Made by a program: the position numbers and the translations under genes
DNA from: Lichenostomus cassidix
Lineage: Eukaryota; Chordata; Aves; Passeriformes; Meliphagidae
DNA length: 64,000 nt
Reading direction: 5' to 3'
NCBI GenBank assembly: GCA_008360975.2
Contig: CM039210.1
Location: 6,016,293 to 6,080,292, forward strand
Notes under the pieces: generated by a model
What the model saw: only the letters and a program-made list of their open reading frames with translations
The model's database searches: none
What the model was told of the DNA's origin: nothing
Shown here: one piece after another, positions 55,152-64,000 of the stretch
Position numbering within the stretch: the first letter of the stretch is position 1
Layout of the letters: every line of letters begins with the position of its first letter

Positions 55152-57178
55152 TCAGGGGCAGAAGCCTTCTTCATTCTGGAATAGTGGATCCACGGTCTTT
55201 TCCCAGCAACCTTTCCCAGCAGTGAGGTTGGTCAGCAAAACTTGGAATGGTCCCTTCCACTTAGCTTGGAAGGGGTCGCTGTCCCACCACTTGATGTAGA
55301 CCCAGTCTCCAGGCTGAAATGGGTGAGCAGGTGTGTCCAATCCTATAGGTTTGGACAACATGACAAATCTCTGGAGCTTCTGCAAAGTGGAACTCAAAGC
55401 CATTAATTATTTCTGTAAATCAATGTTACCCTTCATGTGAATTTCCCCAGGGATATGTGGAACCTGATATGGTCTGCCATATAGGATTTCATAGGGACTT
55501 ATGTTGTCCCTCTGCCTTGGTTGTATGCGGACCCTCAGTAAGGCTATAGGCAAAGCCTGAACCCATGTCATAGATGTTTCTTGGCAGATTTTACCAATCG
55601 GGGCCTTGAGGGTTCCATTAATACATTCAACTTTGCCACTTGCTTGGGGCCTGTATGGTGTATGCAGGTCACAAGTAAGTCCCAGAATCCTGCTAACTTC
55701 CCTGACCACCGTTGCAACAAAATGTGGTCCCCTATCTGATGACATTCCCAAAGGAACCCCAAACCTTGGAATTATATGGTTGAGCAAGGCTTTCACTACT
55801 TCCTTTGCTGTGTTGGTGCTTCAGGCCACCCACTAAAAGTATCAACAAATACCAGTACATATTTGTATCCCTCCTTACGTGGCATTTCAGCAAAATCTAT
55901 TTGCCAGTAATCTCCTGGGAGATGCCCTGCATTGGTCACCCCTAGCACTACTCTCTTGCTTGTGTCAGGGTTGTTTTTGCAACAGGTTTCACACTTGCTT
56001 GTTATAGACTGTACAATATCAGCCATCCTGCTTCCTATCACTACCTTCCTCAGATGTTTTAAAAGATTTTTTGTTCCCCAATGGGTACTCTCATGTTCCC
56101 TCTGTGCTATTTCTCGAAGGAGTGGGGATGGGACTACAACCTGGCCTACTGGGGTAACAGCCCACCCACCTTCCTTAATCTCAGCCTTAAGAAACTTAAT
56201 TAATTTGTGGTCCCTCTGATCATATTTTGGAGTAAACCCTGTCAGATCTACTTCTTTCTGTGGCACTACCACAAGTATGCCTTTTTCTGCTATCTCTTTA
56301 GCTATTTCATCAGCAAAATGATTTCCCACTTCAGGGGTTGTCTTCCCCTTTTGATGACTTCTGCAATGCATGACAGCTACTTCTGTAGGCTTCCAGATGC
56401 TCTGCAGGAGTGCAAGGATTTGTTTTGCATGCTTAATGTCATTACCTTGAGCAGTCAGCAGGCCACATTCCTTCCAAATAGCTCTGTGGGTATGAACAAC
56501 ACTGAAGGCATATTTGGAATTAGTCCATATGTTTATTTTCTTTCCCTCACTCAGTTCTAGAGCTCTGGTCAGCACGATCAGTTCAGCTTTCTGTGACGAT
56601 ACATCTGAAGGCAAGTCTTTTGCCTTAATTACTTCATCTGTGGTGGTCACTGCATAGCCTGTCATTCGCTTACCATTTTTCATGAAACTACTCCCATCTG
56701 TAAAAAGTTCCCAACCTGGCTTCTCCAGAGGCACATCCTTCAGGTCTGGTCTGCTGGAATAGGTCTCCTCTATTGTCTGCAAACAGTCATGCTCAAGCAC
56801 ATCATCAAGGAATGTGGATGACAAAAACATTGCAGGGTTTACAACAGATGTTGTTTTTAGGGTAACATCGTCCTGTTCCAACAACACAGATTGGTATTTA
56901 AGCATTCTGCTAGGGGATAACCAGTGTCCCCCCTTTTGCTCCAGCACAGAGATCACTGCATGGGGTACATACACAACAATGGGCTGCCCAGGGGTGAATT
57001 TCCGAGCTTCCTGTATTAGGATGACAGTTGCCACCACAGCTTTCAGACACCCATGCCACCCTTGGCTAACATTGTCTAGCTGTTTTGAAAAATAGGCTAG
57101 AGCTCTTTGCTGATCCCCAAGGTGCTGTGCCAGTAACCCTAAGAGCAATATTCTGTTGCTTGTATGTAAAAAGTTCAA
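55152..57178 (-). pseudogene. Provirus N: RNase H-integrase
   Basis: Three frames in series (55796-57178, 55407-55796, 55152-55403) with one junction frameshift near 55796 and stops. RNase H: Leu-Phe-Thr-Asp-Gly-Ser near 56705, a Lys-Ala-Glu block near 56590; the third catalytic position reads Thr-Asn-Ser where Asp is expected. Integrase: His-x3-His and Cys-x2-Cys zinc domain (56100 to 55970), catalytic Asp in Ile-Asp-Phe-Ala (about 55895), second Asp in Ser-Asp-Arg-Gly-Pro-His-Phe (about 55735), Glu in Lys-Val-Glu (about 55630), and a C-terminal Trp-Lys-Gly-Pro-Phe (GPY/F-like) near 55245. Class I assignment is secure; function is lost. Confidence 0.88.
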
Positions 57179-58283
57179 AGGGCTTAGGTAGGTCTGGCAG
57201 CCCCAAAGCTGGAGCAGACATTAAGGAATGTTTTAGCTGTTTTCATGCAGCCCTTGCTTTCTTTGTCCAGTTGATGGTTCCTTTCTCAGCTGCCTTAAGG
57301 GCTTCATACAGAGGTTTTACCAGTATCCCATATTTTACTATCCAAAGTCAGCACCAACCTACCATACCAAGGAAAGCTTGCATCTCTCTCACAGTGTGGG
57401 GCTCTGGAAGATGGCAGATAGCTTCTTTCTGTTCTTTGCTGAGTTGTTGATGGTCATGGAAAATTTCCAGCCCCAAGTAAACTACTGTTTTCCTGGCGAC
57501 CTTCTTTTCCTTCTAGACTCGATACCTGCCTAAACCCAAAAAATTCAAAAGACTTACAGTAAGCTGGATGCAGTCGTCTCGTGTTTTGGCCGCAATTAAG
57601 ATGTCATCAAGATATTGAAGAATTTCTCTTCTTGGTTCTTATTTTCTCCAGTCCTCCCATTTCTTTGGCAGCTGATGTCCGAATATAGTTGGGCTGTTCT
57701 TGAACCCTTCGGATAGCACTGTCCAGGTGAGTTGAGTCTTCTTTCCTGTCTCAGGATTTTCCCACTCAAAAGCAAAGAGTTCTTGACTATCTTTATGAAT
57801 CAGAATAGAGAAAAAGGCATCCTTGAGACCTAAAACTGTGAACCACCCTAGTTCATTTGTCAGTGTAGTCAGAAATGTGTAGGGGTTTGGTACAACTGAA
57901 TGTATGTCCTCTGTGATTTTGTTAATTGCCTTTAAATCCTGCACTGATCTATAACTCTTACCATCAGCCTTCTTTACTGGCAGGATGGGTGTGTTGTACT
58001 TAGACTCAAATTCCACTAGAAACCCAAATTTAAGAATCTTTTCAATTATAAGTGCTAGTCCCCTATGACCTTCTAATTTCAGAGGGTGCCACTTCTGCCT
58101 TACCAGTGTTGCCCCTGCTTTGAGTGCAATACTCACAGGTTCAGCTCTTTTGGATCTCCTGGGAAAGTCATTGGCCCGCACTATTGGAATGACAGCATCT
58201 TCAACTTCTTTGGGTATTTCTCCACAACACTCCTGTATGAGAATACTAGCTGCTTCAACAAATTTAGATTCAGTAATTAAAAC
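57179..58283 (-). pseudogene. Provirus N: reverse transcriptase
   Basis: Frame 57639-58301 holds fingers and palm with Leu-Pro-Val-Lys-Lys-Ala-Asp-Gly, a Gln-Asp-Leu-Lys-Ala-Ile-Asn block and the Leu-Lys-Asp-Ala-Phe-Phe motif. After a frameshift the catalytic Tyr-Leu-Asp-Asp is the complement of 57603-57614. The connection region to 57179 is broken by further stops. Leu-Lys-Asp-Ala replaces the usual Leu-Asp/Leu-Lys-Asp variation of gammaretroviral RTs. Confidence 0.85.
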
Positions 58284-58916
58284 TGATATAAACAAATTCA
58301 CAAGCCGGCATTTTTAGGAATATAATTTTGAACATTTATTAGGAGAACAAAGACTTACGGCCGGGCGGGAGTGGCTGGTTTGCCTTATTCTCAGTCCCGC
58401 GCCCTATTCATTTTAATGTGTGCTTAAGTACTTTCTGTAACTGTTACATATTCATTAAGTCCAAAAAAAACCTATTTACACTCCAATCATCCCTCCTTCT
58501 TCTCTCTTTGCCCCTTTCCGCCAGGCCGGTGACATCTTGGTCTTCTGGTTTGTTTCAGGGTTGAAGGCTGAATTCTTCTATACCCCTAATTCAATTTATG
58601 GTTGACACTTTTCTCAGGGAGGTGTGACTGTAGATCACAGATGTCCTGGGATGCATGAGATCTGTTTCTTTTTCTTCCTTCAGGGTGTCTTGATCTCTGG
58701 TTTTGTGGCTTATCAGTTTAAAAGACATCTATTACCATGTATTTCTTACCACATTTCTAGCATACTCCAACTATTACATAGCTAATAATTACCTCTAACT
58801 TTGTTTCTACTTAATTATATTTTATCTAAGTGCTACTTTACACAGTACCTTATCACTTATAAATGCTAAATTCATATATGCGAAAACCAACATTCACTAT
58901 CCACTCATTTATCACA
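58284..58916 (-). mobile_element. Solo LTR S nested between protease and RT of N
   Basis: TGATATAAACAAATTC...TTTATCACA, 633 bp, with AAAC on both sides (58280-58283 and 58917-58920), a 4-bp TSD. A minus-strand AATAAA is the complement of 58333-58340. Confidence 0.82.
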
Positions 58917-58922
58917 AAACTT

Positions 58923-59219
58923 TCACTCCCTCCTCTTTGGAAAATTTAATTTCCACTTCCAATTTCTCCAATAAATCTCTGTCCAATACTGGCTTTGGGG
59001 AATTTGGCATATATAGAGGAATTGGTGAGTCACCGAGTGCTTTCCCAGTTTAAATTTTAAAGGTTGGAAGAAAGGCCTTGTTTCACTTACCCCTGTGGCA
59101 CTGATCACATTTACAGTATCTTGACTCAGTTTCTCTTTTAAAGTATTTAATGCAGAATATGTTGCCACCTTATCCACCAGAAATTCAACATCATCTTTCC
59201 CCATCTTAGCTACAGCCAA
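58923..59219 (-). pseudogene. Provirus N: protease
   Basis: The active-site region reads Phe-Leu-Val-Asp-Lys-Val-Ala-Thr-Tyr-Ser, where Asp-Thr-Gly-Ala is expected, so Thr-Gly has become Lys-Val. A flap-type stretch and a Lys-Phe/Leu-Gly-Lys block follow. The Asp is retained but the triad is destroyed. Confidence 0.72.
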
Positions 59220-59309
59220 AGGATCCGTTGGGGGAGTTCCCTTTGGTAACCGTCAGTTCCCATTCACAGCTAATTCAGGAGCTGGGGGTGTCCTTTTCGC
59301 CAACATTGG

Positions 59310-59351
59310 ACACTCATTCTTCTAGTGTCCCTTTATCTTGCAGATAGCACA
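59310..59351 (-). pseudogene. Provirus N: nucleocapsid zinc knuckle
   Basis: Minus-strand codons give Cys-Ala-Ile-Cys-Lys-Ile-Lys-Gly-His-stop-Lys-Asn-Glu-Cys, the single CCHC motif of gammaretroviral gag, with TAG at the usual aromatic position after His. Confidence 0.75.
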
Positions 59352-59530
59352 TTGATCTTTGTCTAGAGAAGTATTCCTTTTAAACGAGTTAGATGACTTT
59401 CCCATATCACCCCTTCTATTCCGCTGGCGTCTATCCCTATCTGTTGAATACCTATTTTTATACACTTTCTAGGCTGTATTCAACAATTTACTTATGTCAT
59501 GCATCTAATCTATCTTTTCCAGCTTTTCCC

Positions 59531-60088
59531 TGAGAAAGAAGTGGTTAAATAGAAAACCTAAATCTATTTACACTTCAACCATCCTTGTTTCTTTGATCTT
59601 TTGCCCCCTTCCACCAGCACGGGGCCTGTCCAGGGCTGAAGGCTGAGCTCTAATTCAAATTCAAATTGTAGCTGACAGCTCAGAGAGGAGTGAATGTAGG
59701 TAACAGCTCTGGCCTAAAGGCTTATCAGCTAAGATGTACAAGCATGCATTTGAAACCAGCACAGAAACCGCTGAATCATCCCATGAAGGACCTTCACCCT
59801 GGAGGGGTCTTAGGGGGTCTCCAAAGACCACCAGGACATACAGAGAATGTGTGGTGCACATGCTAATGATATTAATGACTTATGAGAAATGATTTGTATA
59901 ACTGCTCCTATCCTGGAGAATGTAATTAATATTCATGAATTTTACCTATAACACTGTGTCTTTGGGGGTACTGAGGTGTGTGTGTTTGGTGGAGAAAATT
60001 CCCCCACACCCGGTGCATCGAATAAAGCAAATACCCACTTCTCTGACTTGGTCTCTGAAGTGTCTCTGGGCTCGATTGGGGCGAATCA
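59531..60088 (+). repeat. 5' LTR of provirus B3
   Basis: TGAGAAAGAAGTGG...GGCGAATCA, with AATAAAGC near 60021. U3 resembles B1 (blocks around 59650-59880), not B2. Confidence 0.82.
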
Positions 60089-60091
60089 AAT

Positions 60092-60110
60092 TGGCACTTC
60101 CAGATGGGAC
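60092..60110 (+). promoter_or_regulatory. Primer binding site of B3
   Basis: TGGCACTTCCAGATGGGAC, the B1/B2 site with one extra base and one or two substitutions; three bases after the LTR end. Confidence 0.7.
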
Positions 60111-60283
60111 CCTAACTCTGCTCGGCTGCCAGATCCAAAGGTAAGCAGACCTCCCAGTCACGACCCTGAGTTTTCAGGGGGAGCTCAGCTGTCCTTTGGC
60201 TCAAGGCAGGGGTAGACTATGGACCATCTGCACCAAATTAAGGTATTTGCTACTTTTAAAATAAATGCCTGCAGGTCCGGGGT

Positions 60284-61000
60284 TGTCACGAGTGGAGACA
60301 GAGGGTGGATAGATTTTACCAGTTGCCTAGGCCTATGACAACTAGTGACCAAACCTACTCAGGGTGACCAGTGCCCCAAAAACCCAGTCTCACTCACAAG
60401 TCTTTATAAAGACAGCCGATTTATGTCTAATGTAAAATAGATTATGGTTTATTAGACACAGGTGAGAACGGAACAAAGAACTAGACAATTTTTTACTACA
60501 CAATACATGAAAAGCTATTCATAGCTAAACAAACATATATATATGTTGCCCAAAATAGGGAGATTAAAAACAATATAGTGCTAAAAATGAAAAAGGTACC
60601 TATTAATATTATTATAGCTAGCAAAGAAGGGTACAATTTAGGAAACCAATGCTCTTACCAAATCCAATTTTTGGAGCTGGGGATGCATCAGAATCCTCCC
60701 CCAATCCTGCGAGAAGTAACCACTGGGCTACGTCCAGACACCTGGGGAGAAAACTTTCCCTCACGCTCCAATGTCCATGTAGAAAGCTTCTACTTTTGCT
60801 GAGATTTTGTGGTGTTTTTATAGGAAAAAGAGTGTGGATTTGCGGTCACTTAAAAATTCTTCACATTCTCTCAGTGTCTTACCTTGACTTCCAGGCACCA
60901 GTACTAGATAGCCCGGATTAAGCTATTCACTTAATCTGAGTCATCCATCTCCGGCCAGTGATCAGGGAGGGAGAGAAGGGGGAGGGAGCGTCCTGCCACA
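60284..61000 (-). mobile_element. Solo LTR, family C (copy C2), in the B3 leader
   Basis: TGTCACGAGTGG...TCCTGCCACA, 717 bp, perfect TSD GGGGT (60279-60283 and 61001-61005); leader homology to B1 and B2 is restored across it. A minus-strand AATAAA is the complement of TTTATTAG near 60450. Confidence 0.93.
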
Positions 61001-61663
61001 GGGGTACTAGTCCCCGAGGGTGGGTTGAGACTGGGTCTCCCAAAATTAGTGCCGGGCAAGGGGTTGGACCCCTGGGGTTGGACCCCACTATAGTGAACAG
61101 TACCTTTAAGAGGTTGGACCCCCAGGGGTTGGACCCCACTGTACTACACCATCATACTGTGATTTTTGTTCTGTCTGTCGTTATTTTGTTACTGTGTGAG
61201 TGTGAATGAATGAGACGTGTCTCCGACAGGAAGCGATAGTGGAGCTATATCTGCGTTTCCGTTCTCTGGTGAAAGAAACAGCCAGAGAGAAGCAAAGTGA
61301 CTGGCAAAGAGTGAATGAGTATAAATCACATATAAACCGTTGGTTTGGAGTATCTGCAGGGGGGCAGATTGTATTATTGGAGGGGAAAGATTTTAGTTAC
61401 TGAATTAAGAACACCCAGACCCCCTATACCTTTCTAATACAGCTCCATGTGATTTTCCTTTTGAAATCCTGTGTTTAGTGTGGAAACTGGACTTTTGTGT
61501 GCTTGTAATTGAAGGTATAGAATAAGGGGAGAAGTGGCAGAGAGTAGCGTGACTTTGTGGCTGGTTCCCCAGATCTGAGAGGTTTTGAGAGGAAAAGTCA
61601 GAGGAGACGTGCAGGAAAGTGTGCGTGGAAGGAAGAAGAGAGGGAGAATAGACAAAAGGAGGC

Positions 61664-61994
61664 AATGGGATCATCAGAAAGTAAGGAAATACCCCAAAAA
61701 AGTCCGTTGGGATGTGTGTTAGCACATTGGAAACAACTAGGAGGAATCCCCGGAGGGACTATGAAAAAGAGCACCCTAATTAAATATTGCAACCACTGGT
61801 GGCCACTGTACAAATTAGATGATGGTGAAAAGTGGCCAGAAAATGGGACTTTAAACTATAACACCCTACTACAACTAATGTCATTTTTAAGGACGGCAAA
61901 CAAATGGGATGAGACCTCTTACACTGATTGCTTTTTCACTTTAAGATGTAAACCAGAATGGCAGAAACAATGTGGTATTAATTTAGCACCTTAG
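61664..61994 (+). pseudogene. Provirus B3: gag matrix
   Basis: Starts MGSSESKE, with Gly2 and small polar residues typical of an N-myristoylated matrix protein; the following 100 residues include the Trp-rich, Leu-rich helical pattern of gammaretroviral matrix. Ends at TAG 61992-61994, after which related sequence continues in other frames. Confidence 0.72.
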
Positions 61995-62815
61995 GACTCG
62001 ATGGTCCTTGTATTGGAAAAAGTGGCAAAAGGGAAAAGCCACATGATAAGGTGCTGTTCATCTTGCAGCATCAGACAGCGGTGTTTAAAGCTCAAAGCTG
62101 AGAGAGACCAGGATCCCTTAGAAACCCAGGAGTTGATGAACTGCAATGGTGACACCCTAACATCAAGGGCAACATCCCCCAGGTCCTGAACATCCCTGGA
62201 GGATAATGAGGATGAAGGGACAAGTGAAGCTAGCTCAGGAATATCATCCAGAACTAGAAGCAAGTCCCTTGTAAAAGAGAAACTGATAGCACCACTCAGA
62301 CAAGTGGTAGGGCCAGATGGGGGAATAACAGAAGTTAAAACACCATTTACAGCTTTGGATTTAGATACCTGGAGGGAGGCAGCCAGACTGTATAGAGAAC
62401 ACCCTGAAAAGGTAGCAAAGAGGTTTGAATTAATTGTTAGAAATCAAGATATTGATTGGGAGGACATAGATTTAATGCTATCAGAATTAACTGAAACAGA
62501 AAAGGCAGCAGTAGTATCTGCAGCAAGAACACACATGCAGGGACAGATAGCTACTGGAATATTACATGGGAATGTAGATAACATCTTTCCTATTTCAAAT
62601 CCGCAGTGAGATGCGAACAATGCACAAATGTATCCATTTTTGGTTAGATACAAGAAATTAGTACATTGGGGACTGCTAAATGCCATTCCTAAAACCATCA
62701 ATTGGTCCTTATTGTTCAGTATTCACCAGGAAACCACTGAGTCCCCAGGCTCATTTATAGAAAGACTGAGAAATAATATCAGAAAACACACTACACTGGA
62801 CCTGATTTAGGAAAA
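61995..62815 (+). pseudogene. Provirus B3: gag linker and capsid
   Basis: Broken frames. 62304-62609 matches a class I capsid N-terminal domain (Phe-Thr-Ala-Leu-Asp-Leu entry motif, helical Glu/Arg-rich sequence). 62628-62810 contains the major homology region with Gln...Glu-Ser...Phe-x-Glu-Arg-Leu-Arg near 62727-62775. Stops at 62607 and 62808. Confidence 0.72.
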
Positions 62816-63254
62816 AGACAAAACTTCACAACCTATATAATTTTAACTTCTAAAGTCGGTATGTTTATTGCAGTGCCGGGCACGTGGGAGGTAACCCTCC
62901 AAAGACACATGCACCGTCAGTCCCGTATACCTCAGTATATATGTGGTTATATGTTACAAATTCATAGTTTCCTAATACGCTTATACATATGCATAACCTA
63001 TCCCCGCTTTGTATTATGAGTTCAAAAGTCATCTTTATATCCTTGCGCCTGTGTAGTTCTGGTTTATGGAGGGGTCTTTGCAGAAGGTCTTTTTCACTGA
63101 CCTTCTCTCCATCCAAAGGCCAGAACAACAAATTTGGTTTTTTTGCCGGCGTGGAAGTTCCAGAGTATCACAGTCCTTGTTTGGTAAACACAATGAATGC
63201 TAAGTCAATAGATATATTGGGTGGTGAGCAGTTTCTGACAAGTTATCTCTTAAC
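62816..63254 (-). mobile_element. Family I LTR-like fragment
   Basis: Shares CCTATCCCCGCTTTGTATTAT and flanking sequence with 11900-11960. A minus-strand AATAAA is the complement of 62864-62871. Ends and TSD not resolved. Confidence 0.4.
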
Positions 63255-64000
63255 TTCTGATTCCCTTGTATCACCTTGTATTTCTTGTTTGAGGCAGAGG
63301 CTCCCCTTTTTATTTTCTTTTTTTTCTTTTTTTTTTTTTTTTTTTCCCAAGGGGGTTGCTCTGGGCAGGTTTTTCTCTGAGAGGTTGTGTTTCACGGTCC
63401 TGGACTGCCTCGGGGCAAGTTCCGCAAGTGCCTGACTGTGGCTGTGGCATCCCACCGAAAAGAGTGGAGTGGCTCTGCTCTCTGCAGTCACCCCAGCCTG
63501 CCAGCAGCACCCAACTGAAGCAAGAAGGCACAGAGTCCGAGTCACCCCAGATGGCTGCCTGCCATCTTCTGCCGAAAAGAAGGCAGAGTCCCTCCACGAG
63601 TTCTAACACCTGACCAAGTATCAGCCACCAGAGTATGCCAGCTGCCTTCCTTGACGGAGCTGCTGCTGCTGGAGAGATGGAGATGGAGGGAAGGACTGCA
63701 GCCGTTTTCCTTTTGTCTCCCTACATGTGGATGCCTGTGGAGGGCGCCATCTTGGGGTCTACTTGGGGCTACTCTGAAATTTTGAGTTTGTCTTTGTTCC
63801 CGGGGAGTCCACAAGATTTCAACAACTTTGTAACTAGTGACTATTACTGTTATTTTTTGCCTGTTGCTGTTTTATTTTTTAGTAAACTGTTATTTTTTTC
63901 AATTACATCTACTCATATTTATCTCCTTATTGGTGGAAAGGGATTGGTTAAACTAAAGGGGAGGTAACTCAGAGTGTCTGCCTTCTTCATTTGTCTTAAG
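63255..64000 (+). mobile_element. Family J LTR, 3' end at window edge
   Basis: Aligns with LTR J (51707-52559) from about 63270 onward: the TTTTTCTCTGAGAGG region, GGAGTCCACAAGATTT near 63808 and the final TTATTGGTGGAAAGG block. A run of 19 T at 63327-63345 is unique to this copy. The left edge is uncertain and the terminal bases fall at or beyond position 64000. Confidence 0.6.

Larger units (their letters stand above)
54190..59530 (-). mobile_element. Provirus N: gammaretrovirus-like, minus strand, 5' part cut off by B3
   Basis: In element order: NC zinc knuckle (59310-59351), protease (58923-59219), nested LTR S, RT (57180-58301), RNase H and integrase (55152-57178), env tail (54756-54944), polypurine tract and 3' LTR (54190-54696). 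The left gag and 5' LTR are replaced by provirus B3, which begins at 59531. Gene order and motifs are those of class I ERVs. Confidence 0.85.
59531..62815 (+). mobile_element. Provirus B3: coding-type B element, 3' part missing
   Basis: 5' LTR, Arg-type primer site, leader with the B-family repeats and a recognisable class I gag. It is inserted into provirus N. It shares leader sequence with B1 and B2 up to about 61485, then proceeds to gag instead of the captured segment. Homology ends in capsid near 62815, where other LTR-like sequence begins. Confidence 0.82.

Noticed and set aside
1..64000. CRISPR arrays, tRNA, rRNA, bacterial operons
   Set aside because: None seen; the window is vertebrate repeat-rich DNA. 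The tRNA-like matches are retroviral primer sites of 18 bases only.

Overview
The window looks like vertebrate, very probably songbird (passerine), genomic DNA from a repeat-dense region such as the W chromosome or pericentromeric heterochromatin. The basis is CR1 LINE fragments with their typical RT reading frames and a CR1-type 3' end, together with avian-style endogenous retroviruses (ERVs) and many solo LTRs. No intact host protein-coding gene, tRNA, rRNA or CRISPR array was recognised. Organism and chromosome are inferences. LTR family letters (A, B, C ...) are local labels assigned by comparing copies inside this window; most element ends are set by TG...CA termini plus target-site duplications (TSDs) read directly from the sequence.

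Layout. 1-1007: 3' end of an alpharetrovirus-like element. 1008-5156: mostly AT-rich single-copy DNA with three solo LTRs (D, F, A). 5161-11345: minus-strand provirus B1, with leader and LTRs of a class-I-like ERV but about 3 kb of non-retroviral sequence where gag-pol should be. 11350-12510: degraded LTR with a nested solo LTR. 12516-19586: complete env-less plus-strand provirus (family A, ERVL-like, Lys-tRNA primer site) in one continuous frame broken only by stop codons that fit G-to-A changes. 19592-24700: AT-rich DNA with solo LTRs G1 and A2. 24703-28990: CR1 carrying nested solo LTRs. 29041-40316: old class-I provirus Q (gag and env remnants, 3' LTR) containing LTR G3, which holds solo LTR A3 and the second captured-sequence provirus B2, which holds LTR O, which holds LTR D. 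41138-50905: one minus-strand CR1 split by the young alpharetrovirus-like provirus R (Trp-tRNA primer site) and solo LTRs F, L and G5. 51110-54189: CR1 and a solo LTR G4 with three nested insertions. 54190-59530: minus-strand gammaretrovirus-like provirus N (NC, protease, RT, RNase H, integrase, env tail). 59531-62815: plus-strand provirus B3, the coding-type relative of B1 and B2, with gag. 62816-64000: two LTR-derived pieces running to the window end.

The two strongest observations are (1) a G-to-A hypermutation footprint in the family A provirus: 22 in-frame stops, no frameshift over about 5 kb, density rising toward the polypurine tract, and an LTR pair in which 12 of 13 substitutions are G in the 5' LTR and A in the 3' LTR; and (2) two proviruses (B1, B2) that share a nearly identical non-retroviral segment of about 3 kb between retroviral leader and env tail, as expected for a mobilised element that captured foreign, perhaps host, sequence.
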